A stretch of DNA of 64,000 nt from Flavobacteriales bacterium (GTDB lineage Bacteria; Bacteroidota; Bacteroidia; Flavobacteriales_F; PHOS-HE28), in the NCBI GenBank assembly GCA_020635695.1, contig JACJZH010000011.1, positions 1 to 64,000 on the forward strand. The letters are read 5' to 3'. The notes under the pieces are model-generated. The model was not told the DNA's origin and did not search any database. It saw nothing but the letters and a program-made list of their open reading frames with translations. Shown here piece by piece: positions 34,053 through 41,627 of the stretch (position 1 is the first letter of the stretch; each line of letters opens with the position of its first letter). Position numbers and translations under genes: made by a program.

Positions 34053-36062
34053 ATGCGCCAACTGCTTGCCCACCTCTGCTACCTTTCCTCGATGGCCTTG
34101 TCCGCCCAGACGCCGCTGTTCACCGAGGATTTCGAAGGTCCCCAGCCGGCCTTCATCCTGAACACGACGGACGTGGGTTCCGTGCAGAACGGATCCAACA
34201 CCTGGCTGCTCAACGATGTCTATGCGGGTGGTGGTGGTGATGTGATCTGCTCGGGCATTCCGATCAACTTCACCATCCCCTCCACGCCGGGGCAGCCGGC
34301 GGGCATCGTACCTGCGAACGGCAGCTACCTGCACACGGCGGCCACCGAGGCGGTGGCCGATGGCATCCTCTGCTGCTCGTTCGCCTCCGCCGATGGGTTC
34401 TGCACGAACCCCGGCAACCACTTCACCCGCATGGACCAGGACGTGAGCACCGTCGGGCTCTCGGGGACCACGTTCTCCTTCTGGTGGCTGTGCAACGGAG
34501 GCAACAGCATCTACGGGGAGGTCTACTACAGCACGGATGGCGGGTCCTCCTGGAACCTGATCACCACGCCGATCGCCCAGTACCGGAACCAGCCCACGTG
34601 GACCCAGCAGAGCATCTCGCTGGCCGCCTTCGATGGTCAGCCCACGCTCCGTTTCGGATTCCGCTTCGTGAACGGGACCTCCCTGTTGGGTGGTCAGGAT
34701 CCCGGGTTCGGGATCGACGATGTTCGGATCGAGGCCCAACCCCAGGTGAACGCCCTGGTCACCCTCGCTGTGCCGGTGCAGCTCTGCGCCGGACAGGCGG
34801 TCACGATCGGGTATGATGCCCAAGGCACCTATCAGGCTGGCAATGTGTTCACGGCTGAATTGAGCGACGCCACCGGCAGCTTCGCGGCCCCGGTCGCCAT
34901 CGGGTCCGTCATGTCCACCACGTCCGGCACCATAGCAGGGACGATCCCTCCGGGAACACCGGTTGGTGCAGGCTATCGGGTGCGTGTGGTCTCCGACCTT
35001 CCGGCGGTGACAGGCAGTGACAACGGCACGGACATCACCGTCGCGCTGCCTCCGAACGCCGGCATCAGTGCCCAGGTGACCCTCTGCGCGAACACGGCGG
35101 CTTTCCCGCTTCTGCCACAGCTCGGAGGAACGCCCGACCCCGGGGGGGTATGGACCGATCCGCAAGGCAATGTGATGAACGGCATGTTCGATCCGCAGAC
35201 CTCCACGCCGGGATGCTATACGTACACGGTGTCCGGGATCGGCTTCTGTTCGGCCGCCTCCGCCCAGGTCTGTGTGATCCTGGTGCAACCCTCCCAGGCG
35301 GGTACCGACTTCAGCGACACGGTGTGCACGAACGATGCGACCTTTCAGCTGCTGGACCTGCTCGGTGGGTCTCCCCAGACCTTCGGTTCCTGGACGGGGC
35401 CGGGCGGAGCAGCACATGGCCCCATGTTCCAAGTAGGGGTGGATGCGCTCGGGTGCTACATCTACGTGGTGCCCGGGATCGCTCCCTGTCCGGACGATCT
35501 GGCCGTGGTCTGCATCCAGGCCGTGATCGCCGAACCGGATGCCGGACAGGACTCCTCCATCGTGCTCTGTGCGAACGCTCCGCCCTACGACCTGTTCCAG
35601 GCCCTGGCGGGCACACCTCAGGCCGGTGGTACCTGGACCGATCCGGACGCGACCGGTGCGTTGACCGGTCAGTTCGTGGATCCGGGCGTTCTGCCTGCTG
35701 GCGACTACGACTTCGGCTATCAGATGCCAGGGGGCGGGGGCTGTGCTCCGGACGTGGCCACCGTCTCGGTCACGATCGACCCCTGCCTGGGGATCGGTGA
35801 TGTGGCCGGTCAACAGGAAGGGCCGGCGTGGATGGGGCAGTTGAACAACGGGCAGCACCTGTTCCAGCTGGCAACGGAAGGCGTGGATCCATCATCCATG
35901 ATGATCGTGGACCTCAGCGGCCGTTCGGTACCTGTCGGGCCGATCGAACGGCTCGGCCAACGGCGTGTCGCCTTCCACTTGTCGGCAGCTCCGGGCATTT
36001 ACCTGTTGCGCACGGGACCAGGGCCGCGCTCGGTGGTCCGGTTCCTGCACGTGGCGAACTAG
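34053..36062 (+). CDS. T9SS surface protein with MAM-like and repeated Cys-containing beta domains
   Basis: A 669-residue protein with a short signal peptide (MRQLLAHLCYLSSMALSAQ). Residues about 20-230 look like a jelly-roll/MAM-type domain (FTEDFEGPQPAFIL, GTTFSFWWLCNG, GFGIDDVRIEA). After it come an Ig-like domain (VPVQLCAGQAVTIGYDAQG) and three short repeats with LCANTAAFPLL, VCTNDATFQLL and LCANAPPYDLF, each followed by L-G-P----G-WT-P. A T9SS type A tail closes the protein (DLSGRSV, APGIYLLRTG, VVRFLHVAN). Probably an adhesin or matrix protein. Divergent from the other large surface protein, with 138 nt between their starts. TAGTTTG near 34024 may be an off-consensus promoter element. 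Confidence 0.85.
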   Translation: MRQLLAHLCYLSSMALSAQTPLFTEDFEGPQPAFILNTTDVGSVQNGSNTWLLNDVYAGGGGDVICSGIPINFTIPSTPGQPAGIVPANGSYLHTAATEAVADGILCCSFASADGFCTNPGNHFTRMDQDVSTVGLSGTTFSFWWLCNGGNSIYGEVYYSTDGGSSWNLITTPIAQYRNQPTWTQQSISLAAFDGQPTLRFGFRFVNGTSLLGGQDPGFGIDDVRIEAQPQVNALVTLAVPVQLCAGQAVTIGYDAQGTYQAGNVFTAELSDATGSFAAPVAIGSVMSTTSGTIAGTIPPGTPVGAGYRVRVVSDLPAVTGSDNGTDITVALPPNAGISAQVTLCANTAAFPLLPQLGGTPDPGGVWTDPQGNVMNGMFDPQTSTPGCYTYTVSGIGFCSAASAQVCVILVQPSQAGTDFSDTVCTNDATFQLLDLLGGSPQTFGSWTGPGGAAHGPMFQVGVDALGCYIYVVPGIAPCPDDLAVVCIQAVIAEPDAGQDSSIVLCANAPPYDLFQALAGTPQAGGTWTDPDATGALTGQFVDPGVLPAGDYDFGYQMPGGGGCAPDVATVSVTIDPCLGIGDVAGQQEGPAWMGQLNNGQHLFQLATEGVDPSSMMIVDLSGRSVPVGPIERLGQRRVAFHLSAAPGIYLLRTGPGPRSVVRFLHVAN

Positions 36063-36250
36063 TCGATCGAGCTCGGGCGTTCCAGCAACGCCGATCCAAG
36101 CGATCCGGTGCAGCCATCGGAAGATCTTTCATGGACCTTGCCGAGCGCCCATGGCGGAAGGTGGTGGCAGGCCGTCAAAGCCCCGCATCGGATCGTTCCT
36201 GCAGGAAATACCATGCTGGCTTAACGCCTGCTGAACATGCGGATCAGGAA

Positions 36251-36264
36251 CACGATCGATCGTG
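36251..36264. promoter_or_regulatory. 14-bp perfect palindrome CACGATCGATCGTG, copy 1
   Basis: It lies in the 276-bp gap before the PIN-PhoH gene, 44 nt upstream of its promoter element. The same palindrome (with GA following) recurs at 48792-48805. No other gene or site is recognised in 36063-36308. Confidence 0.45.
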
Positions 36265-36308
36265 GATAAGTGCGAACAGGCCGACGGGTGGCAGGAAGGG
36301 GACACGGG

Positions 36309-36316
36309 TAGTTTTG
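36309..36316 (+). promoter_or_regulatory. -7 promoter element for PIN-PhoH gene
   Basis: TAGTTTTG, an exact match 22 nt before the ATG at 36339. Confidence 0.65.
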
Positions 36317-36338
36317 GATCACAACGTTCCTTGATCGT

Positions 36339-37673
36339 ATGAAGAAGAACGAACGGAAGATCTTCGTGCTGGATACCTCCGTGATCCTGTACGACCACTC
36401 GGCCATCGGATGCTTCCAGGAGCATGACGTGGCCATCCCCATCCAAGTGCTGGAGGAACTTGACACGTTCAAGAAAGGAAACGACACCATCAACTACGAG
36501 GCGCGGGAATTCATCCGCCTCCTCGACGACATCGCGAAACGGGACCTGCTCACCGACTGGATCCCACTGAACGGCCCCACCAAGGGGAAGTTCAAGGTCA
36601 TTGCCCGGCACGACCTGAACGGTGTGGACGCCACCAAGGTGTTCGCCGACCGGAAGAACGACCATCAGATCCTGAACGCGGCCCTGACCCTGCAGCGCCA
36701 GAATCCGGACCGCAAGGTGGTGCTGGTGACCAAGGACATCGCGCTCCGCCTGAAGGCCAAGTCGCTGAACATCATTGCGGAGGATTACCTGACCGGGAAG
36801 GTGCAGGATGCGCGCCAGCGCCTGTACTCCGGCCGCACGGTGGTGGAGGACTTCGATGAATCGCTGATCGACGACCTGTTCGAACGGGGAGCGATGGCAC
36901 CGCAGGAGCTGGGGGTGGAGCAGCCGTCCGGCAACCACTTCCTGGTGCTCAAGCACAAGAAGAAGAGCATCCTGGCACGTTTCGATCCACGCACGGAGAA
37001 GGTGTTGCGGGTGGAGAAGCAGAGCGTGTTCGGCATCAGCCCGAAGAACGCGGAGCAGGCATTGGCCATGAGCGCCTTGCTTGACCCGGAGATCAAGCTC
37101 GTGACGTTGCAGGGTACCGCCGGCACGGGCAAGACCCTGCTGGCCCTGGCCTGCGCCCTGGAGCAGCGCCGCTTCTACCGCCAGATCTACGTGACGCGGC
37201 CCGTGGTGCCCCTGAGCAACAAGGACATCGGTTACCTGCCCGGCGACATCCAGAGCAAGCTGGACCCGTACATGCAGCCGCTTTGGGACAACCTCAAGCT
37301 GATCAAGGGGCAGTTCGAGAAGCACGATTCGACCCCGCGCCGCATCGATGAGATGCTGGAGAACGAGAAGATCTCCATCGCGCCCCTGGCATACATCCGA
37401 GGTCGAAGCCTGAGCAACATCTACTTCATCGTGGACGAGGCGCAGAACCTCACCCCGTTGGAGATCAAGACCGTGATCAGCAGGGCCGGGGAGGGGACCA
37501 AGATCGTCTTCACCGGAGACATCCACCAGATCGACACGCCCTACCTGGACAGTGAGAGCAACGGCCTGAGCTACCTGATCGACAAGGCGAAGGGCGATCC
37601 GCTGTTCGCCCACATCACCCTGGAGAAAGGGGAGCGCAGCCCGCTGGCGAACCTGGCCAACGAGCGCCTCTGA
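36339..37673 (+). CDS. PIN-domain PhoH-family ATPase (PhoH2/YlaK-type)
   Basis: A 444-residue fusion of an N-terminal PIN ribonuclease domain (about 1-150: FVLDTSVILYDH, EELDTFKKG, DRKNDHQILNAAL) and a C-terminal PhoH ATPase. Walker A is GTAGTGKTLLALA near 257 and Walker B IYFIVDEAQNLTP near 364, followed by GDIHQIDTPYLD. The PIN acidic residues are visible in the first motif (Asp) and in NDHQ. Enzymes of this type couple ATP hydrolysis to RNA unwinding and cleavage and often belong to toxin-antitoxin-like or stress systems. No small antitoxin gene precedes it here. Own promoter; converges on siaC with 27 nt between stops. Confidence 0.93.
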   Translation: MKKNERKIFVLDTSVILYDHSAIGCFQEHDVAIPIQVLEELDTFKKGNDTINYEAREFIRLLDDIAKRDLLTDWIPLNGPTKGKFKVIARHDLNGVDATKVFADRKNDHQILNAALTLQRQNPDRKVVLVTKDIALRLKAKSLNIIAEDYLTGKVQDARQRLYSGRTVVEDFDESLIDDLFERGAMAPQELGVEQPSGNHFLVLKHKKKSILARFDPRTEKVLRVEKQSVFGISPKNAEQALAMSALLDPEIKLVTLQGTAGTGKTLLALACALEQRRFYRQIYVTRPVVPLSNKDIGYLPGDIQSKLDPYMQPLWDNLKLIKGQFEKHDSTPRRIDEMLENEKISIAPLAYIRGRSLSNIYFIVDEAQNLTPLEIKTVISRAGEGTKIVFTGDIHQIDTPYLDSESNGLSYLIDKAKGDPLFAHITLEKGERSPLANLANERL

Positions 37674-37700
37674 ACCGGGAAGCGCAGGGAGCGGCGGGGA

Positions 37701-38093
37701 TCAGAACAGGTCCTCCACCTCGATCAGGCGGAAGTCCAGGTGGAAGAGCTGCCGATAGTCCTTCCCCGTCTCCTCCATGTCATCATCGCCGGATTCGTAG
37801 TGCCAGTTCACGCGCACCTGCTGGCCGCGCTCGGTGACGGCCCGAAGGCGGTCGAAGATGTTGTAGAGGTGCTTGCTGGAACTCGTGTCCAGGTAATCGA
37901 GGCGCATGTTCACCACGGTCTCGGCCCTCGGCGATCGGAGGTACTCCTCCAGCCACTGGTAGATCCGGCCGTAGAACTGCTCGGAATTGTGTGGCAGGGA
38001 CCGGCCGATCATCTCCAACGTGCCCTGCTCCAGGTCCAGATCGATCTGGGGCGAAGTATCGGTGCGGTCGAGATGGAAACGCTTGGTGGCCAT
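37701..38093 (-). CDS. siaC: SiaC-family (DUF1987) regulatory phosphoprotein
   Basis: A 130-residue protein of the DUF1987/SiaC family. The phospho-acceptor site is T70 in LDYLDTSSSK, the place where SiaC of Pseudomonas is phosphorylated by SiaB and dephosphorylated by SiaA. The neighbouring YNIFDRLRAVTERG and VNWHYESGDDDMEETGKDY are also family features. In the known system the unphosphorylated form stimulates a diguanylate cyclase. No SiaA, SiaB or GGDEF gene is in the window. Start at ATG 38093; a TTG three codons further upstream exists. A CACCTTTG element (38100-38107), one mismatch, lies 7 nt from the ATG. Confidence 0.88.
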   Translation of the reverse strand: MATKRFHLDRTDTSPQIDLDLEQGTLEMIGRSLPHNSEQFYGRIYQWLEEYLRSPRAETVVNMRLDYLDTSSSKHLYNIFDRLRAVTERGQQVRVNWHYESGDDDMEETGKDYRQLFHLDFRLIEVEDLF

Positions 38094-38179
38094 GCCACGC
38101 AAAGGTGGGTGGCCGGAAGCGGCGGGAAAGGTGGATGCGGGCGCCTGGGATCAACAGGCGATCGTGGAATTCCGCAGGC

Positions 38180-38590
38180 CTAGAAGGTCCGGTACTCCGT
38201 GAGGATCTCCTGGTCCGAAGGCAGCACGATCTCCGTATCGTCCAGGCGGCGCACCCAGTAGAGGTACTTCCCACTGCCCTGGCAGGCAAAGGCATCCATG
38301 GTCTCCTCGGGGGCCAGCACCTTCACCGGGAAGGTGCGCCAGGTCCCGTTATCCTCCTGCACGGCCACCTTCACCTCGATGGTCTCGTTGCAGACGTTCT
38401 TCAGTTCGATCTGGTAGGTCCCTGAGTAATCGCGTTTGTAGCCTTCGCGGTACGATTCGCATTTCTCACAGGGGGCTCCCCAGCGGCTGGCGGTCTTCAT
38501 CACGCAGTCGCCATAGCTCTGGTCCTGGGCACCGGCCAGAAAGGCCAGGGTCAGCAGCAGCAGCAACAGGAGGGACTTCTTCAGCGTCAT
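38180..38590 (-). CDS. small exported protein of unknown function
   Basis: A 136-residue protein with a very hydrophobic signal peptide (MTLKKSLLLLLLLTLAFLAGAQ). The mature chain has five Cys (DCVMKT, PCEKCES, NVCNET, ACQGSG) and a beta-strand pattern (YQIELKNVCNETIEVKVAVQ), so disulfides are likely outside the cytoplasm. I do not recognise the family. It overlaps the upstream TPR protein gene by 4 nt (ATGA), so the two are translationally coupled. Confidence 0.75.
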   Translation of the reverse strand: MTLKKSLLLLLLLTLAFLAGAQDQSYGDCVMKTASRWGAPCEKCESYREGYKRDYSGTYQIELKNVCNETIEVKVAVQEDNGTWRTFPVKVLAPEETMDAFACQGSGKYLYWVRRLDDTEIVLPSDQEILTEYRTF

Positions 38591-39126
38591 TTGCAGCGGT
38601 TGTTGCTCAGGATGATCTTGGCCTCGGCATTGCCCATCTTCCGGCTTTCCTTCCAATCGCGACAGGCCGCCTTCATGTCCCCCTTGCCCTTGTAGGACCA
38701 ACCACGGTTGTTGAAGGCCTCCTGGTCGGTCGGGTCCAGGGAGAGCACGCGGTCGAAGTCGGCGATCGCCTTGTCGTATTGTTCCAGTTTGTTGTAGGCA
38801 CTGCCCCGGCTGGTATAGGCCCAGACATGGTCGCTCTTACGGGCGATCACGGCGCTGAGGTCGCGGACGGCGGCCTCGTATTCACGCAGGAGCGTATGGC
38901 AGAAACCGCGCTGCAGGTAGGCGTTGAGATGATCTGAGTCGCGCTCCAGCACTTCGCTGTAGCGCGCGATCGCGGTGTTGTAGTCTCCACCATGATAGGC
39001 CTTCTCGCCAGCCTGGAAGAGCACATCGATGGCATCCTCCGGAGTGGAGGTGGCCCCTGCCAGGTCCTGGGCGGCAAGTCCGTGGCCCAGAAGCACGCAG
39101 ATCAGGAGAATGGAAAGTGTACGCAT
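38587..39126 (-). CDS. exported tetratricopeptide-repeat protein
   Basis: A 179-residue protein: a signal peptide (MRTLSILLICVLLGHGLAAQ) and then four TPR units (YHGGDYNTAIARYSEVLERD, LREYEAAVRDLSAVIARK, LEQYDKAIADFDRVLSLDP, and a final KGDMKAACRDWKESRKMG variant of the SEL1/TPR capping type). It probably binds protein partners in the periplasm. The coupled small Cys-containing protein downstream is the obvious candidate partner. Confidence 0.85.
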   Translation of the reverse strand: MRTLSILLICVLLGHGLAAQDLAGATSTPEDAIDVLFQAGEKAYHGGDYNTAIARYSEVLERDSDHLNAYLQRGFCHTLLREYEAAVRDLSAVIARKSDHVWAYTSRGSAYNKLEQYDKAIADFDRVLSLDPTDQEAFNNRGWSYKGKGDMKAACRDWKESRKMGNAEAKIILSNNRCK

Positions 39127-39144
39127 GGTCGTTCCGTTGAGCGG

Positions 39145-39615
39145 TCACTTTCTACGGTCCGGGCGGCGGTGGGTTTCAAGACCTTTCCCGGCGACCCGGG
39201 CCTGGCCGGCCACGATCAGCCCGCGCATGGCCACCACGGCCTCGTCGGTCGGCCTTCCTTCGGGAAGCGGAAGCGTGCTTCGCCCCGTGTGCCGCACGGT
39301 GCCGAGGTGGAAGATCTCCTTGTCGATGCACTGACCGTGAGCTTCGGCGCAGGCCATTTCCACGGCCTGTTCCTGCTCGCTCCAACGGACCGCAGTGGAG
39401 TCCAGGAACTCGATGTACACGACATCCTGACGCACCGGCCTGCCCTGCTTCAGCAGATCGATCACCAAGCGGTCCTCGCGGTCCACCTTGAACCGGTATT
39501 CCGGTCCGAACGCGGACTGGACACGGGAAAGGGCCCGATCGAGGTCCTGACCGTTCACCGTACCCAGTGGGCCGAGGATCATGATGAGCCAGGTGGTCGC
39601 AAAGGCAACTTTCAT
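39145..39615 (-). CDS. small exported protein of unknown function
   Basis: A 156-residue protein with a signal peptide (MKVAFATTWLIMILGPLG, cleavage near TVNGQ). The mature part has FGPEYRFKVDREDRLVIDLL and RQDVVYIEFLDSTAVRWS strands and two Cys (MACAEAHGQCID), with a basic end (GLETHRRPDRRK). No family recognised. It lies 18 nt before the TPR gene on the same strand and starts 39 nt from the divergent coiled-coil protein gene. The frame continues far upstream only as a shadow of that gene. Confidence 0.72.
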   Translation of the reverse strand: MKVAFATTWLIMILGPLGTVNGQDLDRALSRVQSAFGPEYRFKVDREDRLVIDLLKQGRPVRQDVVYIEFLDSTAVRWSEQEQAVEMACAEAHGQCIDKEIFHLGTVRHTGRSTLPLPEGRPTDEAVVAMRGLIVAGQARVAGKGLETHRRPDRRK

Positions 39616-39623
39616 GGTCCGTG

Positions 39624-39641
39624 GTACGTACGAGCGCTCGT
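39624..39641. promoter_or_regulatory. two overlapping palindromes in a 39-bp divergent gap
   Basis: GTACGTAC (39624-39631) and the 12-bp perfect palindrome ACGAGCGCTCGT (39630-39641) fill the centre of the gap between two divergent starts at 39615 and 39655. No consensus promoter element is visible there. Confidence 0.4.
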
Positions 39642-39654
39642 CAAGGTTCAACCC

Positions 39655-40794
39655 ATGTCGTCCGTACGCCTTCTGCTCAGCTTCATGCTCCTGGCCCTGG
39701 TCACCTCCGTGACGGCCCAGCATGGGTTCCGCATCAATGGCCGGTTCAAGATCGAGGCCGGCGACCTGCGGGATGCCCGGGTGGTGGTGATCAAGGACGG
39801 GCAGGAGGAGAGGAGCCTCACGGACGGGCTCTCCCGGTTCGACCTCATGCTCGATTACGGACACAAGTACGTCCTGGAGTTCCGCAAGGAGGGATATGTG
39901 ACCAAGAAGATCCTCTTCAACACCGATTGCCCACCGGCCGCACAGGCCAACGGTTTCGCACCGTTCGAGTTCGCGGTCTCCCTCTTCAAGCAGTACGACG
40001 ACGTGAACATCGTGGTGTTCAACCAACCGGTCGGCATCATCCGGTACGAGGCCGCACTGGACGACTTCGACTACGACACGGACTACACGAAGAGCATCCA
40101 GTCGCAATTGGACGAAGCACTGGCGCGGACCGAGGAGAAGGAGAAGGAGGAGGAACAACGCCAGAAGGAGGCTGCGAAGGAGGCGGCCAGGGCCCAGAAA
40201 CAGGCCGAGAAGGAACAGGAACGCCTGGAAAAGGAGCGCCAGGAGGCCGAGGCGCGTGCCGCTGAAGAAGCGCGAAGAGCCGCCGAAGAGGCCCGTGCCG
40301 CCGAGGAGAAGCGCAAGCAGGAGGAAGCCCAGGCCCGTGCCGATCAGGAACAACGAAGGCCCGATCCCGCGCCAGTCGTAAAGGAGGAACCCAAGCCACG
40401 ACCGAAGCCGGTCCCACCGCCGCCACCTGCGGTGCGCAACGAACTCATGGCCAAGGCCACTGCCGGAAGCGATACCCGGCGCAGCTTCCAGCCCAGGGTC
40501 GGTGAGGAGGAGAGCCGGATGGAGGAGGCGCAGACCCGGGATCCGGAACCGGAGCAGCCCGTACTGCCCGAAGCCATCGTTGCGGACGTGGTGCGGACCG
40601 AGGACCTCGCGGTGGAGCCCAACAAGGTGGTGACGACCATCGTGCTTGAGTCCGTCATGGAGCGGCACGAATACAAGCGCATCGCCCACCGGTGGGGAGG
40701 CACCTTCTACTTCAAGGATGGCGCGGCCATCACGCAGGAGATCTACGAGCGTGAAGCCCTGGCGGACCGCCTGGTCCAGGCGGGTGGTCGATAG
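39655..40794 (+). CDS. exported coiled-coil protein, paralogue of the giant repeat protein
   Basis: A 379-residue protein with a signal peptide (MSSVRLLLSFMLLALVTSVTAQ). A regulatory-like beta domain (INGRFKIEAGDLRDARVVVI, SRFDLMLDYGHKYVLEF) and the segment FKQYDDVNIVVFNQPVG follow. Next comes a Glu/Lys/Arg/Ala coiled coil of about 90 residues, a Pro-rich hinge (KPRPKPVPPPPPAVRN), and a C-terminal cap with EYKRIAHRWGGTFYFKDGAAITQE. Domain order and both ends match the 19364-23677 product, but the TPR-like repeats are absent. Probably a periplasmic structural or scaffold protein; no named family. Confidence 0.82.
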   Translation: MSSVRLLLSFMLLALVTSVTAQHGFRINGRFKIEAGDLRDARVVVIKDGQEERSLTDGLSRFDLMLDYGHKYVLEFRKEGYVTKKILFNTDCPPAAQANGFAPFEFAVSLFKQYDDVNIVVFNQPVGIIRYEAALDDFDYDTDYTKSIQSQLDEALARTEEKEKEEEQRQKEAAKEAARAQKQAEKEQERLEKERQEAEARAAEEARRAAEEARAAEEKRKQEEAQARADQEQRRPDPAPVVKEEPKPRPKPVPPPPPAVRNELMAKATAGSDTRRSFQPRVGEEESRMEEAQTRDPEPEQPVLPEAIVADVVRTEDLAVEPNKVVTTIVLESVMERHEYKRIAHRWGGTFYFKDGAAITQEIYEREALADRLVQAGGR

Positions 40795-40826
40795 GCGGCC
40801 GGCCTGCACATCGTATGTTGGGCGGC

Positions 40827-41276
40827 ATGGCCGCCAAGCGCACCTACATCCGCGACGGGCGGGCACCGGTGCCCAAGGACCCGCGGACGAGCGAGCAGAT
40901 GAGCCGCATCCGGGGGCGTGATACGGGCCCCGAACTCGCTCTCCGGAAAGCCCTTTGGTCGGAAGGGTTGCGGGGCTATCGGCTGCATCCGCGAAGCGTA
41001 CCCGGAAGGCCTGATGTGGCCTGGGTGGGCCGCCGGGTGGCGGTCTTCGTGCACGGCTGCTTCTGGCACGGTTGTCCCCACTGCAAGCCTCGCCGGCCCA
41101 AGACCAACAGCTCCTTCTGGAACGAGAAGTTGACGCGCAATCGGGAGCGTGACCGGCGCAAGGCCGCTCAGCTGAGACGGAACGGGTGGCGCGTGGTCAC
41201 CATCTGGGAGTGCCGGCTCAGGAAGGACATCACGGCCCAGGTGCGCCGGGTGGCGCGTGCCTTGGAGGGGCGATGA
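40827..41276 (+). CDS. vsr: very short patch repair (Vsr) endonuclease
   Basis: A 149-residue nuclease of the Vsr family, which nicks 5' of T:G mismatches left by deamination of 5-methylcytosine. Family landmarks are MSRIRGRDTGPELALRKAL, the catalytic Asp in PGRPDVA, HGCFWHGCPHC with metal and Zn ligands, RRPKTNSSFWNEKLTRNRERD, and GWRVVTIWEC. Length is typical. ATG 40815 would add four residues; 40827 keeps TATGTTGG as a possible weak promoter. No cytosine-5 methyltransferase gene is adjacent, which is unusual for vsr. Stops 2 nt from the convergent DUF6787 gene. Confidence 0.92.
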   Translation: MAAKRTYIRDGRAPVPKDPRTSEQMSRIRGRDTGPELALRKALWSEGLRGYRLHPRSVPGRPDVAWVGRRVAVFVHGCFWHGCPHCKPRRPKTNSSFWNEKLTRNRERDRRKAAQLRRNGWRVVTIWECRLRKDITAQVRRVARALEGR

Positions 41277-41277
41277 G

Positions 41278-41595
41278 CTAACGTCCCCGGCCGAACAGCC
41301 TTCCGAAGAAACGCTTCTCGAAGTCCCAGAAGAAGCGGAACTGCCCGAACACCGCACCATAGAAGAGCAGCAGCAGGTTGTAGACCGGCAGGATCAGCAG
41401 GTAGTAGAGGACCGAGAAGACCAGGGTCTGTTCACCACCGGTGATCCAGGCCACCACGGGCCGTTTCAGGAAGAGCACCGTGAAACCCGTGCAGGTGAAC
41501 ACCAGCAGGATCACCAGCACCCGCGCCGGCGAAACACCCCAGCGCGTGGCCAGACGCTGCATCCAGCCAGTGTGCGCATCGTTGCCGGAGGCCAT
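41278..41595 (-). CDS. DUF6787-family small membrane protein
   Basis: A 105-residue protein with two strong membrane segments (VLVILLVFTCTGFTVLFL near 25-42 and VFSVLYYLLILPVYNLLLLFY near 60-80), then GQFRFFWDFEKRFFGRLFG. This arrangement fits the DUF6787 family of small Bacteroidota inner-membrane proteins. ATG 41595 is preferred; ATG 41640 would overlap the upstream gene by 13 nt. Function unknown; possibly transcribed with the TolB-like lipoprotein upstream (32 nt apart). Confidence 0.78.
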   Translation of the reverse strand: MASGNDAHTGWMQRLATRWGVSPARVLVILLVFTCTGFTVLFLKRPVVAWITGGEQTLVFSVLYYLLILPVYNLLLLFYGAVFGQFRFFWDFEKRFFGRLFGRGR

Positions 41596-41627
41596 GCTCT
41601 GCGAAGGTCGTGCGTGGAGGCCGGACC

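Noticed and set aside
36063..36308. Possible small gene upstream of PIN-PhoH, such as an antitoxin
   Set aside because: Frames here are continuations of shadows from flanking genes, without a promoter element or plausible protein; only the palindrome and promoter element are supported.
40827..41276. vsr as part of a restriction-modification or defence island
   Set aside because: No methyltransferase, restriction enzyme or other defence gene is adjacent; neighbours are envelope genes.
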